NCBI RefSeq assembly: GCF_037154075.1
Contig: NZ_JBANRJ010000001.1
Coordinates: forward strand, 614,001 to 678,000
DNA: 64,000 bases
Direction: 5' to 3'
Source of the DNA: Sphingobium aromaticiconvertens
GTDB lineage: Bacteria; Pseudomonadota; Alphaproteobacteria; Sphingomonadales; Sphingomonadaceae
The translations under genes were made by a program, and so were the position numbers. Of the stretch, positions 1-8,225 are shown one piece after another (the first letter of the stretch is position 1; each line of letters opens with the position of its first letter). Below the pieces are notes generated by a model. The model searched no databases, was not told where the DNA came from, and worked only from the letters and a program-made list of their open reading frames with translations.

Positions 1-84
1 TTCCTGGCCGACAAGACATTCCGCACATTCTGGATCGAACGCGCGGATGTCGAGAAAAACGTGGAGGAAGTGACGAAGTTTTGA
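1..84 (+). CDS. 3' end of an unidentified gene (partial)
   Basis: An open frame runs from the window edge to a TGA at 82-84 and encodes 27 residues ending in EEVTKF. It is rich in charged residues and reads like the amphipathic C-terminus of a cytoplasmic protein. The start and most of the gene lie outside the window, so I assign no function. The next 148 bases before the DUF2157 gene show no clear gene. Confidence 0.5.
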   Translation, partial: FLADKTFRTFWIERADVEKNVEEVTKF

Positions 85-232
85 CCAGCCGCCGATGTGG
101 GCGTTGAAGGCCAAAGCGCCTTCGCCACGCTTTCCGCCAGCGGTCGTGAAAGCCATGCAATGGACGGATCGACAATGGGATTGCTCTTCATCCCGAGCCA
201 GCTAATCTGTTCCCTGAACAATGTGAGGGGCC

Positions 233-1399
233 ATGTCGGAGCGCAAACTCAAAGCATGGCAACGTGCCGGCCTGATAGATGCTGAGACTGCGGAAAGAGT
301 CCGGGTCTGGGAAGCCGGACATGCGCGACCGTTGGGCGTGTGGGCGATTGTCGGACTGGGCGCTCTGACCATCGGGCTGGGGATCGTGTCGGTGGTCGCG
401 GCCAATTGGGACGCGATATCGGGGGAACTCCGACTGGCCGCTCACTTTATCCTCATGGTTGGGCTTGCAGCATGGCTTTGGGTGTATCTGCCCAAAAGGG
501 AGAAGAACGACTATTTCAGTGACGGCGGGCTTTTTGTCGCTGCTGTCCTTGGGCTTACATTCTTCGCCCATGCTGGTCAGGTCTATCAAACCTCCTCTCC
601 GCTTTGGCAGCCGTTGCTGGCCTGGCTTATCCTGTTCTCGCCGCTCCTGTTGCTGTTCGGAAGGGGGTGGCCGATTGCCACTTTGTGGATGGTTGGCGTG
701 CTGGGGACGGCATGGTCTCATGCTGATGAATATGGCCATGTGTGGCTGTGGGGGACGCACGCGACGCCACCCTCCCACCCCGCACTCTATTGGGGACTGA
801 TCGCCTGTCCGCCGATGGTGATCGCGGCGTTTTCGGCAGCCATGCGCGGAATCAGTGTACGCCCCGCTTTCTGGCGACTTCTGGAACAACTGGCCATTGC
901 CACGATCCTCGCCGGCCTCACCATCCTCATCATCGTCCGAGGATGGGAAAGCCGCTCAGACTATCTCTTTGGCAGCGTCGCCGTTCAAAGTCTGGCGCTG
1001 ATCGGAGCGGCGGCGGCGATCTTTGTCGCTCGTCGGACGCGATCTGGCGAGGCTACGGCCAGGATTCTGGGCGTTGCAGCGGTGTTGCATACCGGTCAGG
1101 CGCTGCTGCTCGATCTTAGCGATCCAGACCGGGGGCCATGGATGAGCAGCCTTTTTTTCCTTATCCTATGGGGCGCCATTGCCGCTGGCGCGCACTATGC
1201 TGGCTGGCGTCGTATTTTCCAGCTCGCCGTGGGGCTGATCGCCGTGCGGATCATCATCCTCAGTTTCGAGCTGAACGACGATCTTTTAGGGAATGGCGTC
1301 GGTCTTATCCTCTCAGGCATCTTTGCGATGGCCGTTGCCTGGGCGACGGTGCATGTCTCAAAACGCTATGCGCCAGCGCAGGGGATGGCGCATGACTAG
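233..1399 (+). CDS. DUF2157 family integral membrane protein
   Basis: This 388-residue protein opens with a short soluble part (about residues 1-35, rich in Lys, Arg and Glu) that matches the N-terminal DUF2157 region. About ten hydrophobic segments follow, reaching nearly to the C-terminus, so it is a polytopic inner-membrane protein. The start ATG follows a GAGGG ribosome site. It overlaps the next gene by 8 bases. DUF2157 and GDYXXLXY proteins are often neighbours or fused, which suggests one complex. The biochemical role of the family is not known. Confidence 0.85.
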   Translation: MSERKLKAWQRAGLIDAETAERVRVWEAGHARPLGVWAIVGLGALTIGLGIVSVVAANWDAISGELRLAAHFILMVGLAAWLWVYLPKREKNDYFSDGGLFVAAVLGLTFFAHAGQVYQTSSPLWQPLLAWLILFSPLLLLFGRGWPIATLWMVGVLGTAWSHADEYGHVWLWGTHATPPSHPALYWGLIACPPMVIAAFSAAMRGISVRPAFWRLLEQLAIATILAGLTILIIVRGWESRSDYLFGSVAVQSLALIGAAAAIFVARRTRSGEATARILGVAAVLHTGQALLLDLSDPDRGPWMSSLFFLILWGAIAAGAHYAGWRRIFQLAVGLIAVRIIILSFELNDDLLGNGVGLILSGIFAMAVAWATVHVSKRYAPAQGMAHD

Positions 1400-1952
1400 G
1401 CCTGTGCCCCTTCGCACCTGCCTGGCGGCCGCCCTTCTCCTGCCATTGATCGTGCTCGCTTACACATGGGGGGCAACCTATCGCCTGGCCCAACAGGGGC
1501 AGGATTGGCTCGTTCCCATCAACGGCTATGACCCAAGAGACTTGCTGCGCGGGCATTTCGTCCAATATCGCTATGACTGGCCGGTGAACAGGCCGTCAGC
1601 GGACCGGCGGGGTGAAGTGTCGGCCGCTCTTGATCCGACCCATGCCAGTCGGCTGTGCATAGAGGGTGTTGCACCAAATATCACCGGGGTTCGCGCACTT
1701 CCTTTTTCAGAAGATCAGGTCGGCTCGCAAGCGACGGAAGGGTGTGCGATCGTCGTCCACGCCACTCTGGGTACGCGTCGCGAGGTGCGGGGGCTGGAAA
1801 CCGGTATTATGTTCACGTCGCAAGACCGCGCGATTGCGCTTTCACGCAGGCTCGCGGACCGGAACCAGCAGGGCTTTGTTCGTGTCAAGATCAGGTCGGA
1901 TGGGGTGATGCGCCCCGTTGATCTGGAATTCAGGCCGCGTGTGAATAGCTAA
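1392..1952 (+). CDS. GDYXXLXY domain-containing membrane-anchored protein
   Basis: The protein has 186 residues. An N-terminal hydrophobic segment (about residues 9-27) anchors a periplasmic domain. The family signature appears as GYDPRDLLRGHFVQYRY, a variant of the G-D-Y-x-x-L-x-Y motif. The frame is open upstream to 1293, but the ATG at 1392 is preferred because it puts the anchor at the N-terminus and overlaps the DUF2157 stop, implying translational coupling. It probably works with its DUF2157 partner. No enzymatic function is established for the family. Confidence 0.82.
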   Translation: MTRPVPLRTCLAAALLLPLIVLAYTWGATYRLAQQGQDWLVPINGYDPRDLLRGHFVQYRYDWPVNRPSADRRGEVSAALDPTHASRLCIEGVAPNITGVRALPFSEDQVGSQATEGCAIVVHATLGTRREVRGLETGIMFTSQDRAIALSRRLADRNQQGFVRVKIRSDGVMRPVDLEFRPRVNS

Positions 1953-1988
1953 CGGCGCGTCTGATGCTGTTAACCGGACCGGAGCAGC

Positions 1989-3116
1989 TTAACCCAGGGT
2001 TGGCTTTATCAGGAATTTCTCGCCCGTGGCCTTTCGTTCATAGGCGCGCAGTATATCGGGATTCAAGGCGTCCGCCAAACCGATGACGCGCGTATAGTGG
2101 CTGGCGAAGGTGGTGGTCAGTTCGTCCACGACCCGCTGGCGCATCTGTTCTGCCACCTCCTTGCCGGCCTTGCGCAGAAACGGGAAGAGGAGCCAGCCCC
2201 CTACGCCCCACTGGAATCCGAACGACAGACGGTTGAGAACAGTCGGAGCTGTGTCGAGCGCGCCATAAATATAGAGCTGTTTGAACGTATCGGAACCATA
2301 GCGGCTATAGTCTGTCATGGCGCGGATGGCTGCCCGTTCCATGGCTTGCAGGATATCATTGCCCAGCGTTCCGCCGCCAATGGCATCGAAGGCGATCGTT
2401 GCGCCTGTTTGTTGCAGGGCATCCGTGAGCTGCGCGATGAAATCGTCATCCTTGCTGTTGAGGACATAGGTTGCGCCGATTTCGCGCAGAATCTGCGCTT
2501 GCTCGGCGGAGCGGACGATGTTGACGAGCGGTATATCGTCGGCAAGGCAGATTTTCTGGAGCATCTGCCCAAGATTGGACGCAGCGGCGGTGTGGACGAT
2601 GGCTTTATGTCCTTCACGCCGCGCCGTCTCGACAAAGCCGAGCGCCGTGAGCGGGTTCACGAACATGGAAGCGCCGTCTGCGGTGCTGGCACCCTTTGGC
2701 AGAGGGATGACATCCGCCGCGCGAATCCTGCGATAGTCGGCATACATGCCGCCGCCGATCATCCCAACGCGCTTGCCCTCCAGTTCCGTCGCGTTCTTGC
2801 CCGCTGCGACTACCGTGCCTGCCGCTTCGTTCCCGATCGACAGTGACTGACCGAGCCGACCGCGCACGCCCGCAAGCCTGTCCTTCGGGACGTTGAACAG
2901 GAGCGTGGCCCCGCCACCTGCGCCAGCGGTCGCCAGGGAAGCGATATCTGCCGGTCCCAGCAGCAGGCCAAGGTCGCTCGGATTGATCGGGGCAGCCTCC
3001 ACGCGCACGATGATTTCGTCATCGCCCGGATCGCCGATGGCGACATTCTCCAGAGACAGGGTGAGGACGCCATCCTCGTCAATGGTCGACCGCATTTCGC
3101 GTCCCGTGAGCATCAT
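1989..3116 (-). CDS. Zinc-type alcohol dehydrogenase-like / quinone oxidoreductase family protein
   Basis: This 375-residue member of the medium-chain dehydrogenase superfamily has an N-terminal GroES-like domain (about 1-160, with EAAPINPSDLGLLLG and NEAAGTVVAAG), followed by a Rossmann cofactor domain (AAASNLGQMLQKIC and AFDAIGGGTLG). The catalytic-zinc Cys/His set of true alcohol dehydrogenases is absent, so it is more likely an NADPH:quinone or enoyl-type reductase. The substrate cannot be told. It stands alone, in the opposite orientation to both neighbours. ATG codons at 3116 and 3113 are equally possible starts. Confidence 0.8.
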   Translation of the reverse strand: MMLTGREMRSTIDEDGVLTLSLENVAIGDPGDDEIIVRVEAAPINPSDLGLLLGPADIASLATAGAGGGATLLFNVPKDRLAGVRGRLGQSLSIGNEAAGTVVAAGKNATELEGKRVGMIGGGMYADYRRIRAADVIPLPKGASTADGASMFVNPLTALGFVETARREGHKAIVHTAAASNLGQMLQKICLADDIPLVNIVRSAEQAQILREIGATYVLNSKDDDFIAQLTDALQQTGATIAFDAIGGGTLGNDILQAMERAAIRAMTDYSRYGSDTFKQLYIYGALDTAPTVLNRLSFGFQWGVGGWLLFPFLRKAGKEVAEQMRQRVVDELTTTFASHYTRVIGLADALNPDILRAYERKATGEKFLIKPTLG

Positions 3117-3200
3117 GGCTTACTCCGTTTATGGGCAGTATGAAGATCGGGCTGATCCACAGCTTTACAAGGTGCGAAGGGAAATGCTGATGTTTGATCA

Positions 3201-3686
3201 ATGCTAAGCCAGGCCGAACAGGCAATCTTGAACCTGGAACAAGCGCGTGAACTGCGGGCTTCAGGCCGTTCCTATCGGGATATAGGCCGCACGCTGGCGC
3301 TTACCTCCGGCCAGCTTGGTCACATCCGGCGAACATTGAAGCGGGAGAAGGGCGCGCGCACAAGGCTGCGCAGGGCAAAGCCGGACTCCACGGATCGCGA
3401 TCTGCCGGTCAGCCAGTCCATCCTGCCGACCGGTCTGCGAAAGCGTCTGACTGCCTCGGGCTATCGAACGCTCGGCGACCTGGCGGACAGGCTTGCCGAT
3501 CCTGATTTCCCCGGTCTGGAGACGCTGCCGGGTATCGGTCCGCACAAAGCAAGGCTGGTGAAGGGCGTATTGGATCATTTCGGCCTGCTCCCCGGCCCGG
3601 ACGACCTCCAGTTCGCGGTCGAGCACCTCTTTCCCGAATTTCAGGATAGGTGCCCGGCTGCGGCAGGCCAGATACTGAAGTCCTGA
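3201..3686 (+). CDS. Helix-turn-helix / helix-hairpin-helix DNA-binding protein
   Basis: The protein has 161 residues. Residues about 12-45 (RELRASGRSYRDIGRTLAL) resemble the helix-turn-helix of resolvase-type or sigma-like proteins. Residues about 75-125 form a helix-hairpin-helix domain with LPGIGPHKARLVKGV, like those in DNA repair proteins and the alpha C-terminal domain of RNA polymerase. It is very likely a sequence-nonspecific or regulatory DNA binder. The ImmA/IrrE-like gene begins 50 bases downstream on the same strand, so the two may be one unit. I recognise no named family. Confidence 0.6.
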   Translation: MLSQAEQAILNLEQARELRASGRSYRDIGRTLALTSGQLGHIRRTLKREKGARTRLRRAKPDSTDRDLPVSQSILPTGLRKRLTASGYRTLGDLADRLADPDFPGLETLPGIGPHKARLVKGVLDHFGLLPGPDDLQFAVEHLFPEFQDRCPAAAGQILKS

Positions 3687-3736
3687 ACACTCCATAATCG
3701 TCGCGCATCGAGCATGTTTGCGATACGAGCGCGGGA

Positions 3737-4600
3737 ATGCAGAATAGCGCACTCTTGAAGGAACTGGCGGATTGTGGATCTCCGGAGACGCTGCTCGTCG
3801 CGATAATGAAGCATCATCCAGATCTTTGTGCTCCGGTGGATGTCGAGGCGATCGCAAGAAATGCCGGAATCATCGAGTTTCGCGTTTCCGAAGCAGAAGG
3901 CCCAACGAGCGCGATGATGGCGGACATCGACAAGACAAAGGGTGTCATCCTGTGCGCGGCTGGTTTGTCGGCGCAGCGTCGCCGCTTTGCCATCGCACAT
4001 CAGCTCGGACATTTTCTCATCAAGGCGCAGCGCGGCGACCGGCACTGCACCAGCCGCGACCTAGGCGAAAACCGGCGTGATACCCCGCGTCGCAAGGAAG
4101 AGATGCAGGCCAACCGCTTCGCCGCTGGCCTGCTGATGCCAAAGCCATTGTTCACCACATTCGTCGACGGCCTGGGCAAGCCGACAGTCACGCATCTGCC
4201 CGCCATTGCCGCTGCTTACAATGTTACCCTCGAAACGGCGGCAAGTCGTTATGTCGATCTGACACAGGCCATGTGCGCGTTCGTCTTCATCAAGGATGGC
4301 ATCGTGCGCCATGCCCGACCGTCGCGATCCTTCCCGATGCTCTCGATCCGCGCGGGAGAGGCCGCTCCCGTCGCGGTTCTGTCGGCGAATCCGAATGATC
4401 GGATTGCGTGGCTGCCAGCAGACGTCCGCGACTGGGTGCCGGTATCCCGTGGCGTTCGCCCGCCAAAGCTGACGATGCAGATATTCAGCAAGGAGAATGG
4501 CTTTCAGCTTGTCATGCTGTTTGCGAACGCGGCAGCGGAGCGGCGGGCTGATGAGGAGGATGAGAAGCTGGCGACCCAGAGTCCAAAATTCGGCCGCTGA
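3737..4600 (+). CDS. ImmA/IrrE family protein with altered HExxH motif
   Basis: The 287-residue protein matches the ImmA/IrrE (DUF955) metallopeptidase fold. These proteins normally cleave HTH repressors in stress, phage or toxin-antitoxin circuits. The expected zinc motif HExxH reads H88-Q89-L90-G91-H92: both histidine ligands remain, but the catalytic Glu is Gln. The downstream family motif is intact (EEMQANRFAAGLLMP, with Glu122 as likely third ligand). The C-terminal 110 residues form a separate domain of unknown type. With a DNA-binding gene directly upstream, it may be a regulator or sensor without protease activity. Confidence 0.75.
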   Translation: MQNSALLKELADCGSPETLLVAIMKHHPDLCAPVDVEAIARNAGIIEFRVSEAEGPTSAMMADIDKTKGVILCAAGLSAQRRRFAIAHQLGHFLIKAQRGDRHCTSRDLGENRRDTPRRKEEMQANRFAAGLLMPKPLFTTFVDGLGKPTVTHLPAIAAAYNVTLETAASRYVDLTQAMCAFVFIKDGIVRHARPSRSFPMLSIRAGEAAPVAVLSANPNDRIAWLPADVRDWVPVSRGVRPPKLTMQIFSKENGFQLVMLFANAAAERRADEEDEKLATQSPKFGR

Positions 4601-4678
4601 TCGGTGGCTTTTTATTTGGACGATGGTGCGAAGTTGGGGCGGACACGCTAGTATGATCTTTTACGGACAAGGGCTTCC

Positions 4679-4864
4679 ATGAACGGATATGTGCAATTCG
4701 AGACCCCTGACGGGGAGCCAATCACTCTCAATGCAGATCGTGTGAATTTTGTACGACGGTATAGAGGGGGAAGCGACGCCAGCGCGGTGAATTTCGAGAA
4801 GGGCAATTACGTCGTTGTGAAGGGAAGCCTCGACGAAGTGACCAAGGTGCTTGCCGAAGGGTAG
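4679..4864 (+). CDS. Small FlbD-like hypothetical protein
   Basis: This 61-residue protein starts at an ATG preceded by AAGGG. Its pattern (ITLNADRVNFVRR, a glycine-containing turn, NYVVVKGSLDEVTKVL) resembles the short beta-rich FlbD-like family, where a first strand with LN is followed by a VV-x-x-S-x-x-E-V helix start. No flagellar genes are nearby, so a flagellar role is not implied. It has no signal peptide or membrane segment. Function unknown. Confidence 0.6.
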   Translation: MNGYVQFETPDGEPITLNADRVNFVRRYRGGSDASAVNFEKGNYVVVKGSLDEVTKVLAEG

Positions 4865-4895
4865 CGGAGTGCCGGAATCGAGCGACCTGTTCCGC

Positions 4896-5552
4896 TCAGC
4901 TTTCCCGTATCGCCAGCCAAATCACATGCCGGGCGCCCCGACCGCGCTCACCGGTACGCAGGCTGACCTCTTCGACCATGAATCCGGCGTCCTCCAGACG
5001 GTCGGCAAAGCCATGTTCAGGATAGCTTGACCAGATCGCCAGCACGCCACCGGGCCGCAACGCCGTATGGGCCGCGCGCAGTCCCCAATCGCAGTAAAGG
5101 CGGTCATTGGCCGCGCTGATCAGCCCGTCCGGCCCATTGTCAACGTCCAGCAGGATCGCATCAAATTGTTCGGGCGGCCCGGAAATGATGTCGTGGACAT
5201 CGCAAATCTCTATCGCCACACGCGGATCGTCCAGCGTTCCGCCGAACAGATGCGCCAGCGGCCCTCTGGCCCATTCCACGACCTTGGGGACAAGTTCGGC
5301 GACAACAACGCTCGCGCTTCCAGGCAAGGCCGCGAGCGCTGCGCTCAGCGTAAACCCCATGCCAAGCCCACCGATCAGCATGCGGCCGTGCTCCATGCCC
5401 ATCCGCTGGCACGCAAGCGTCGCCAACGCCTCCTCGGACCTGCTGGCCCAGCTCACCATCAATTGGGTTTCGCCATATTCGATCGCGAAATCGTCGCCGC
5501 GTTGCTTCAGCTGCAACTGGCCACCGCCTGGAATATCTGCCGTGTCGATCAA
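4896..5552 (-). CDS. Spermidine synthase-like SAM-dependent enzyme
   Basis: The frame encodes about 218 residues with a class I SAM-binding fold: LIGGLGMGFTLSAAL (motif I), VVVAELVPKVVEW (acidic motif II) and DAILLDVDNGPDG (motif IV). This fits the spermidine synthase-like family in which aminopropyl transfer is unproven; it could be a methyltransferase. There is no in-frame ATG near the expected N-terminus. The TTG at 5552 gives a sensible start before the conserved IDTADIPGGG segment, but an upstream CTG or GTG cannot be excluded. It lies 35 bases after a small basic protein gene and is probably cotranscribed with it. Confidence 0.72.
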   Translation of the reverse strand: MIDTADIPGGGQLQLKQRGDDFAIEYGETQLMVSWASRSEEALATLACQRMGMEHGRMLIGGLGMGFTLSAALAALPGSASVVVAELVPKVVEWARGPLAHLFGGTLDDPRVAIEICDVHDIISGPPEQFDAILLDVDNGPDGLISAANDRLYCDWGLRAAHTALRPGGVLAIWSSYPEHGFADRLEDAGFMVEEVSLRTGERGRGARHVIWLAIRES

Positions 5553-5587
5553 TTCGACGGGTAGATCCCGGGCCTCGATGGCGGCGT

Positions 5588-5725
5588 TCAGGAGGTGGCC
5601 TTTGCCGGCGGAGTAGCGGTCTTGGCGGCAGCGGCAGTCTTCTCGATCGCCGCCGCTTGCTTGCGCGCGGCAGTCTGACGAATGGCGCGGTTGCGCCGGT
5701 TATTGGCTGTGCGCAGCTGGCCCAT
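5588..5725 (-). CDS. Small basic protein, 45 residues
   Basis: The ATG at 5725 follows an AGGATC site and opens a 45-residue protein starting MGQLRTANNRRNRAIRQ and ending in an Ala/Lys/Thr-rich tail. It is strongly basic, with no membrane segment, as expected of a nucleic-acid-associated peptide. The frame is open further upstream, but that part is Ser/Arg/His-rich with no good start site. It immediately precedes the SAM-dependent enzyme gene on the same strand. Function unknown; similar short basic proteins in related bacteria are my recollection only. Confidence 0.5.
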   Translation of the reverse strand: MGQLRTANNRRNRAIRQTAARKQAAAIEKTAAAAKTATPPAKATS

Positions 5726-5932
5726 TGATGATCCTATCAGCTTGTATCGCGCGCAGCGTTGGCCGGATCGGCATTCATCAGACGGCGATAGATATGCCTC
5801 CATGCGCATATCCGGGCGATTGTGACAAGGCGCATCTGACGCGCTGACGCTCTGATGATCGGTTGCACCCCTTGATTGCTGTATGCGATGATCGGAAACC
5901 TTAGCCATTAATCAAACAAGGTGAAGGCAAGC

Positions 5933-6202
5933 ATGACCTTTGACGACCAGCTTCGCCGCTATTTTGGATCTGTGGATCTTGACGCGGTCCCGGCCCCCGC
6001 GATTGCGGCGGGTGTCGAAAGGATGCGCGTGGATTTCGGCCTGGAGACCGATCGCGGCCGACGCTTTGCCCTTTGGTCGCTTTTGTTTCTGTTGGGAGCC
6101 GCGCCTGATCTCGATGCTTTCGAAAATCCCGTGGATCGGGATGCCGCGCGCGATTTCATGGAAATGATGGAGAAGGATCCTGCGGAAAATCGCTTTCGAT
6201 GA
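5933..6202 (+). CDS. Small conserved-type hypothetical protein, 89 residues
   Basis: The ATG at 5933 sits just after AAGGTGAAGG, a good ribosome site. A GTG at 5921 is in frame but overlaps that site, so it is less likely. The protein is helical and acidic, with a hydrophobic patch (FALWSLLFLLGAAPDLDAF) too polar at its edges for a confident membrane helix. It has no signal peptide. The CYTH-CHAD gene follows within 46 bases and the two may be cotranscribed. I do not recognise a family. Confidence 0.65.
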   Translation: MTFDDQLRRYFGSVDLDAVPAPAIAAGVERMRVDFGLETDRGRRFALWSLLFLLGAAPDLDAFENPVDRDAARDFMEMMEKDPAENRFR

Positions 6203-6247
6203 TGTGTTGGTCTATAAGTGAGACCAGGCATGGAAAGGACAGGGCGG

Positions 6248-7705
6248 GTGGCGATTGAAACCGAACTCAAGCTGGAAATCGCGCCGGAAGCCGCCGCATT
6301 TCTGGAGGCTTCCGACCTGCTGAGCGGTTCGGCGCACATCGTCAAGCAACGCGCTATTTATTTCGATACCCCAGGCAAAACCCTTCTGTCAGAAGGCATA
6401 TCTCTGCGTATTCGGCGGGAGGGGCGGAAACGCATCCAGACAATCAAGATAGCCAGCGGCCCAGCTGCAGGTCTTTTCGCCCGTTCCGAATGGGAAATGG
6501 CGGTCAAGAATGACGAGCCTGTTATCGACGCGGACGGGGAATTGGCCAAACTTCTGGGCGAAAGAGCAAGCGCACTGGCGCCTGCCTTTGAGGTCCTGAT
6601 CGAACGGCGCACCTGGATGCTGCAAGAGAGCGAATCGCACATCGAACTCGTCATCGATCGGGGCGCTGCCAAAGTGGCCGGACGGGAATCGCTGGTCAGC
6701 GAAATCGAGCTTGAGCTTAAGTCCGGCGATCCCGCCGATCTGTTCAGCCTTGCCCGAAAACTGGACGCGATAGTGCCGGTTCGGCTGGCTATGCTCAGCA
6801 AGGCGGAGCGTGGCTACGGGCTACTTGGCCCGGCGGTAGAGGCACGCAAGGCTGAGCCGATACCGCTGGATGGCGAGGTGATAGCCGCCGAAGCCTTCCG
6901 TCGGATTGCCCTGTCCTGCCTTAGGCAATACCGTTTGAATGAGGCGGTGCTGCTCGAAGCATGGCAGTCGGCGGCCCTGCATCAAGCCCGAGTCTCGCTC
7001 CGGCGCTTGCGTTCCGCGTTCACGATCTTCAAGCCGATGCTCGGCGGCGACCGTGCTGACAAGTTCAATGCTGCATTGCGCGATCTGTCGGCGGTACTTG
7101 GACAGGCCCGAAACCTCGACGTCCTGCGCGATAGATGTACCGTCGAACCTCTCCGACGGCGCATTGATGAGGCCAGGGTCGAGGCGTATGCGCGCGTCAA
7201 AGAGGAACTGGCATCAGACCATGTTCGCGCGTTGATGCTTGATCTTTTGCAATGGATTGATGGGCGCCATTGGCTGCGCGAACGGGAGAGCGTTGGCATC
7301 CAAAGCAGGGCGGGCAGAGACTTTGCAGGCGAAGCGCTCGATCAGCTACACAGGCGGATCAAGAAACATGGCCGCAGGCTGAAAGCCGGGACCGATGAGG
7401 ATCGGCATAAGGTGCGGAAAGATGCCAAGAAGCTCCGTTATGCTTCCGATTTTTTTGCAGACTTCTTTGACCTGCCTCGGCAGGAGCGCAAGGCAGCGAA
7501 ATTCACAAAATTACTGGAGCTGTTGCAGGAGAAACTCGGAACGCTGAACGATCACAAGACCGCGCAGGAACTGATCGATAGCCTTGACCTTCATGGCCAA
7601 TCTGGCGTTGTCGAACTGCTTGGCGAATCCCGGCGTGAGAAGCTGATCAAGCGTGCCGACAATGCCTGGGAGGAACTGATCGATCTGAAACGCTTCTGGC
7701 GATAG
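6248..7705 (+). CDS. CYTH and CHAD domain-containing protein
   Basis: The N-terminal CYTH domain (about residues 1-200) begins with the signature ETELKLE and has the ring of charged strands (LRIRREGRKRIQTIK, SEIELELKSG) used by triphosphate tunnel enzymes to bind phosphates and metal. The C-terminal CHAD domain (about 210-480) is helical with conserved histidines and arginines (LHQARVSLRRLRSAF, HKVRKDAKKLRYASDFF) and binds polyphosphate in characterised members. The likely role is therefore inorganic triphosphate or polyphosphate handling in the cytoplasm. The GTG at 6248 follows GGAAAGGA by 8 bases and is preferred; ATG 6230 and GTG 6218 are alternatives. Confidence 0.85.
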   Translation: MAIETELKLEIAPEAAAFLEASDLLSGSAHIVKQRAIYFDTPGKTLLSEGISLRIRREGRKRIQTIKIASGPAAGLFARSEWEMAVKNDEPVIDADGELAKLLGERASALAPAFEVLIERRTWMLQESESHIELVIDRGAAKVAGRESLVSEIELELKSGDPADLFSLARKLDAIVPVRLAMLSKAERGYGLLGPAVEARKAEPIPLDGEVIAAEAFRRIALSCLRQYRLNEAVLLEAWQSAALHQARVSLRRLRSAFTIFKPMLGGDRADKFNAALRDLSAVLGQARNLDVLRDRCTVEPLRRRIDEARVEAYARVKEELASDHVRALMLDLLQWIDGRHWLRERESVGIQSRAGRDFAGEALDQLHRRIKKHGRRLKAGTDEDRHKVRKDAKKLRYASDFFADFFDLPRQERKAAKFTKLLELLQEKLGTLNDHKTAQELIDSLDLHGQSGVVELLGESRREKLIKRADNAWEELIDLKRFWR

Positions 7706-7740
7706 CTGCCGCCGCCTTACCCTGAACGACCAGTGTAATA

Positions 7741-8154
7741 TCAGTCGAACCGGGACAACATGCCTTCCAGCAGGGGTTTGAGGCGACGGATTTCCTCCCG
7801 ATGGGTTGCGGAAAGCGCGGCCAGCAGGGTGAGGGCCTTGTCCGTCAGATGCAGGACTGCGCGTCTCCGATCCTCCGGGGCCACATGGCGCGTGACTAGA
7901 TCCAGTGTTTCAAGACGGTCGATCAGCCCTGTGGCGCTGTGGGGCTTCAGCAGCAGCCGTTGGGCGACATAGCCAATGGTCGACTGGCCCGCTTCGGCGC
8001 CACGAATGGCCAGAAGGGCCTGATGCTGCTGGGGTGTCAGGCCGGTTTCCCTGGCCCGTTCGTCGCTGAATGCGTGGAATTGACGCAGCGCAAAACGGAA
8101 ATCCGCGAGCGCGGCGTAGTCCGCGTCGTGCAGGTCACTGACATTCCGGTTCAT
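7741..8154 (-). CDS. MarR family transcriptional regulator
   Basis: The protein has 137 residues with the MarR winged-helix layout: an N-terminal dimer helix, the recognition region (TIGYVAQRLLLKPHSATGLIDRLETLDLV), the wing (APEDRRRAVLHLTDKA) and a C-terminal dimer helix. The ATG at 8154 with an AAGAAGG site upstream is preferred over the longer open frame. It is divergent from the ClC gene, with about 70 bases between starts. A near-perfect 17-base palindrome lies there across the ClC promoter, so it probably represses the channel gene and itself. No ligand can be named. Confidence 0.88.
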   Translation of the reverse strand: MNRNVSDLHDADYAALADFRFALRQFHAFSDERARETGLTPQQHQALLAIRGAEAGQSTIGYVAQRLLLKPHSATGLIDRLETLDLVTRHVAPEDRRRAVLHLTDKALTLLAALSATHREEIRRLKPLLEGMLSRFD

Positions 8155-8168
8155 GCTTCGACACCTTC

Positions 8169-8195
8169 TTGAAAAACATCGTAATACGATATAAT
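8169..8195 (+). promoter_or_regulatory. ClC promoter with embedded palindromic operator
   Basis: A TTGAAA (8169-8174) and a perfect TATAAT (8190-8195) are separated by 15 bases. The spacer and -10 element are covered by ACATCGTAATACGATAT (8176-8192), a 17-base palindrome with one mismatch. A protein bound here would block RNA polymerase. The divergent MarR gene is the obvious candidate regulator. A perfect copy lies at 10501-10517. Confidence 0.6.
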
Positions 8196-8225
8196 GGCGA
8201 CCCCGCAACGCAGCAAGGTAACGCA

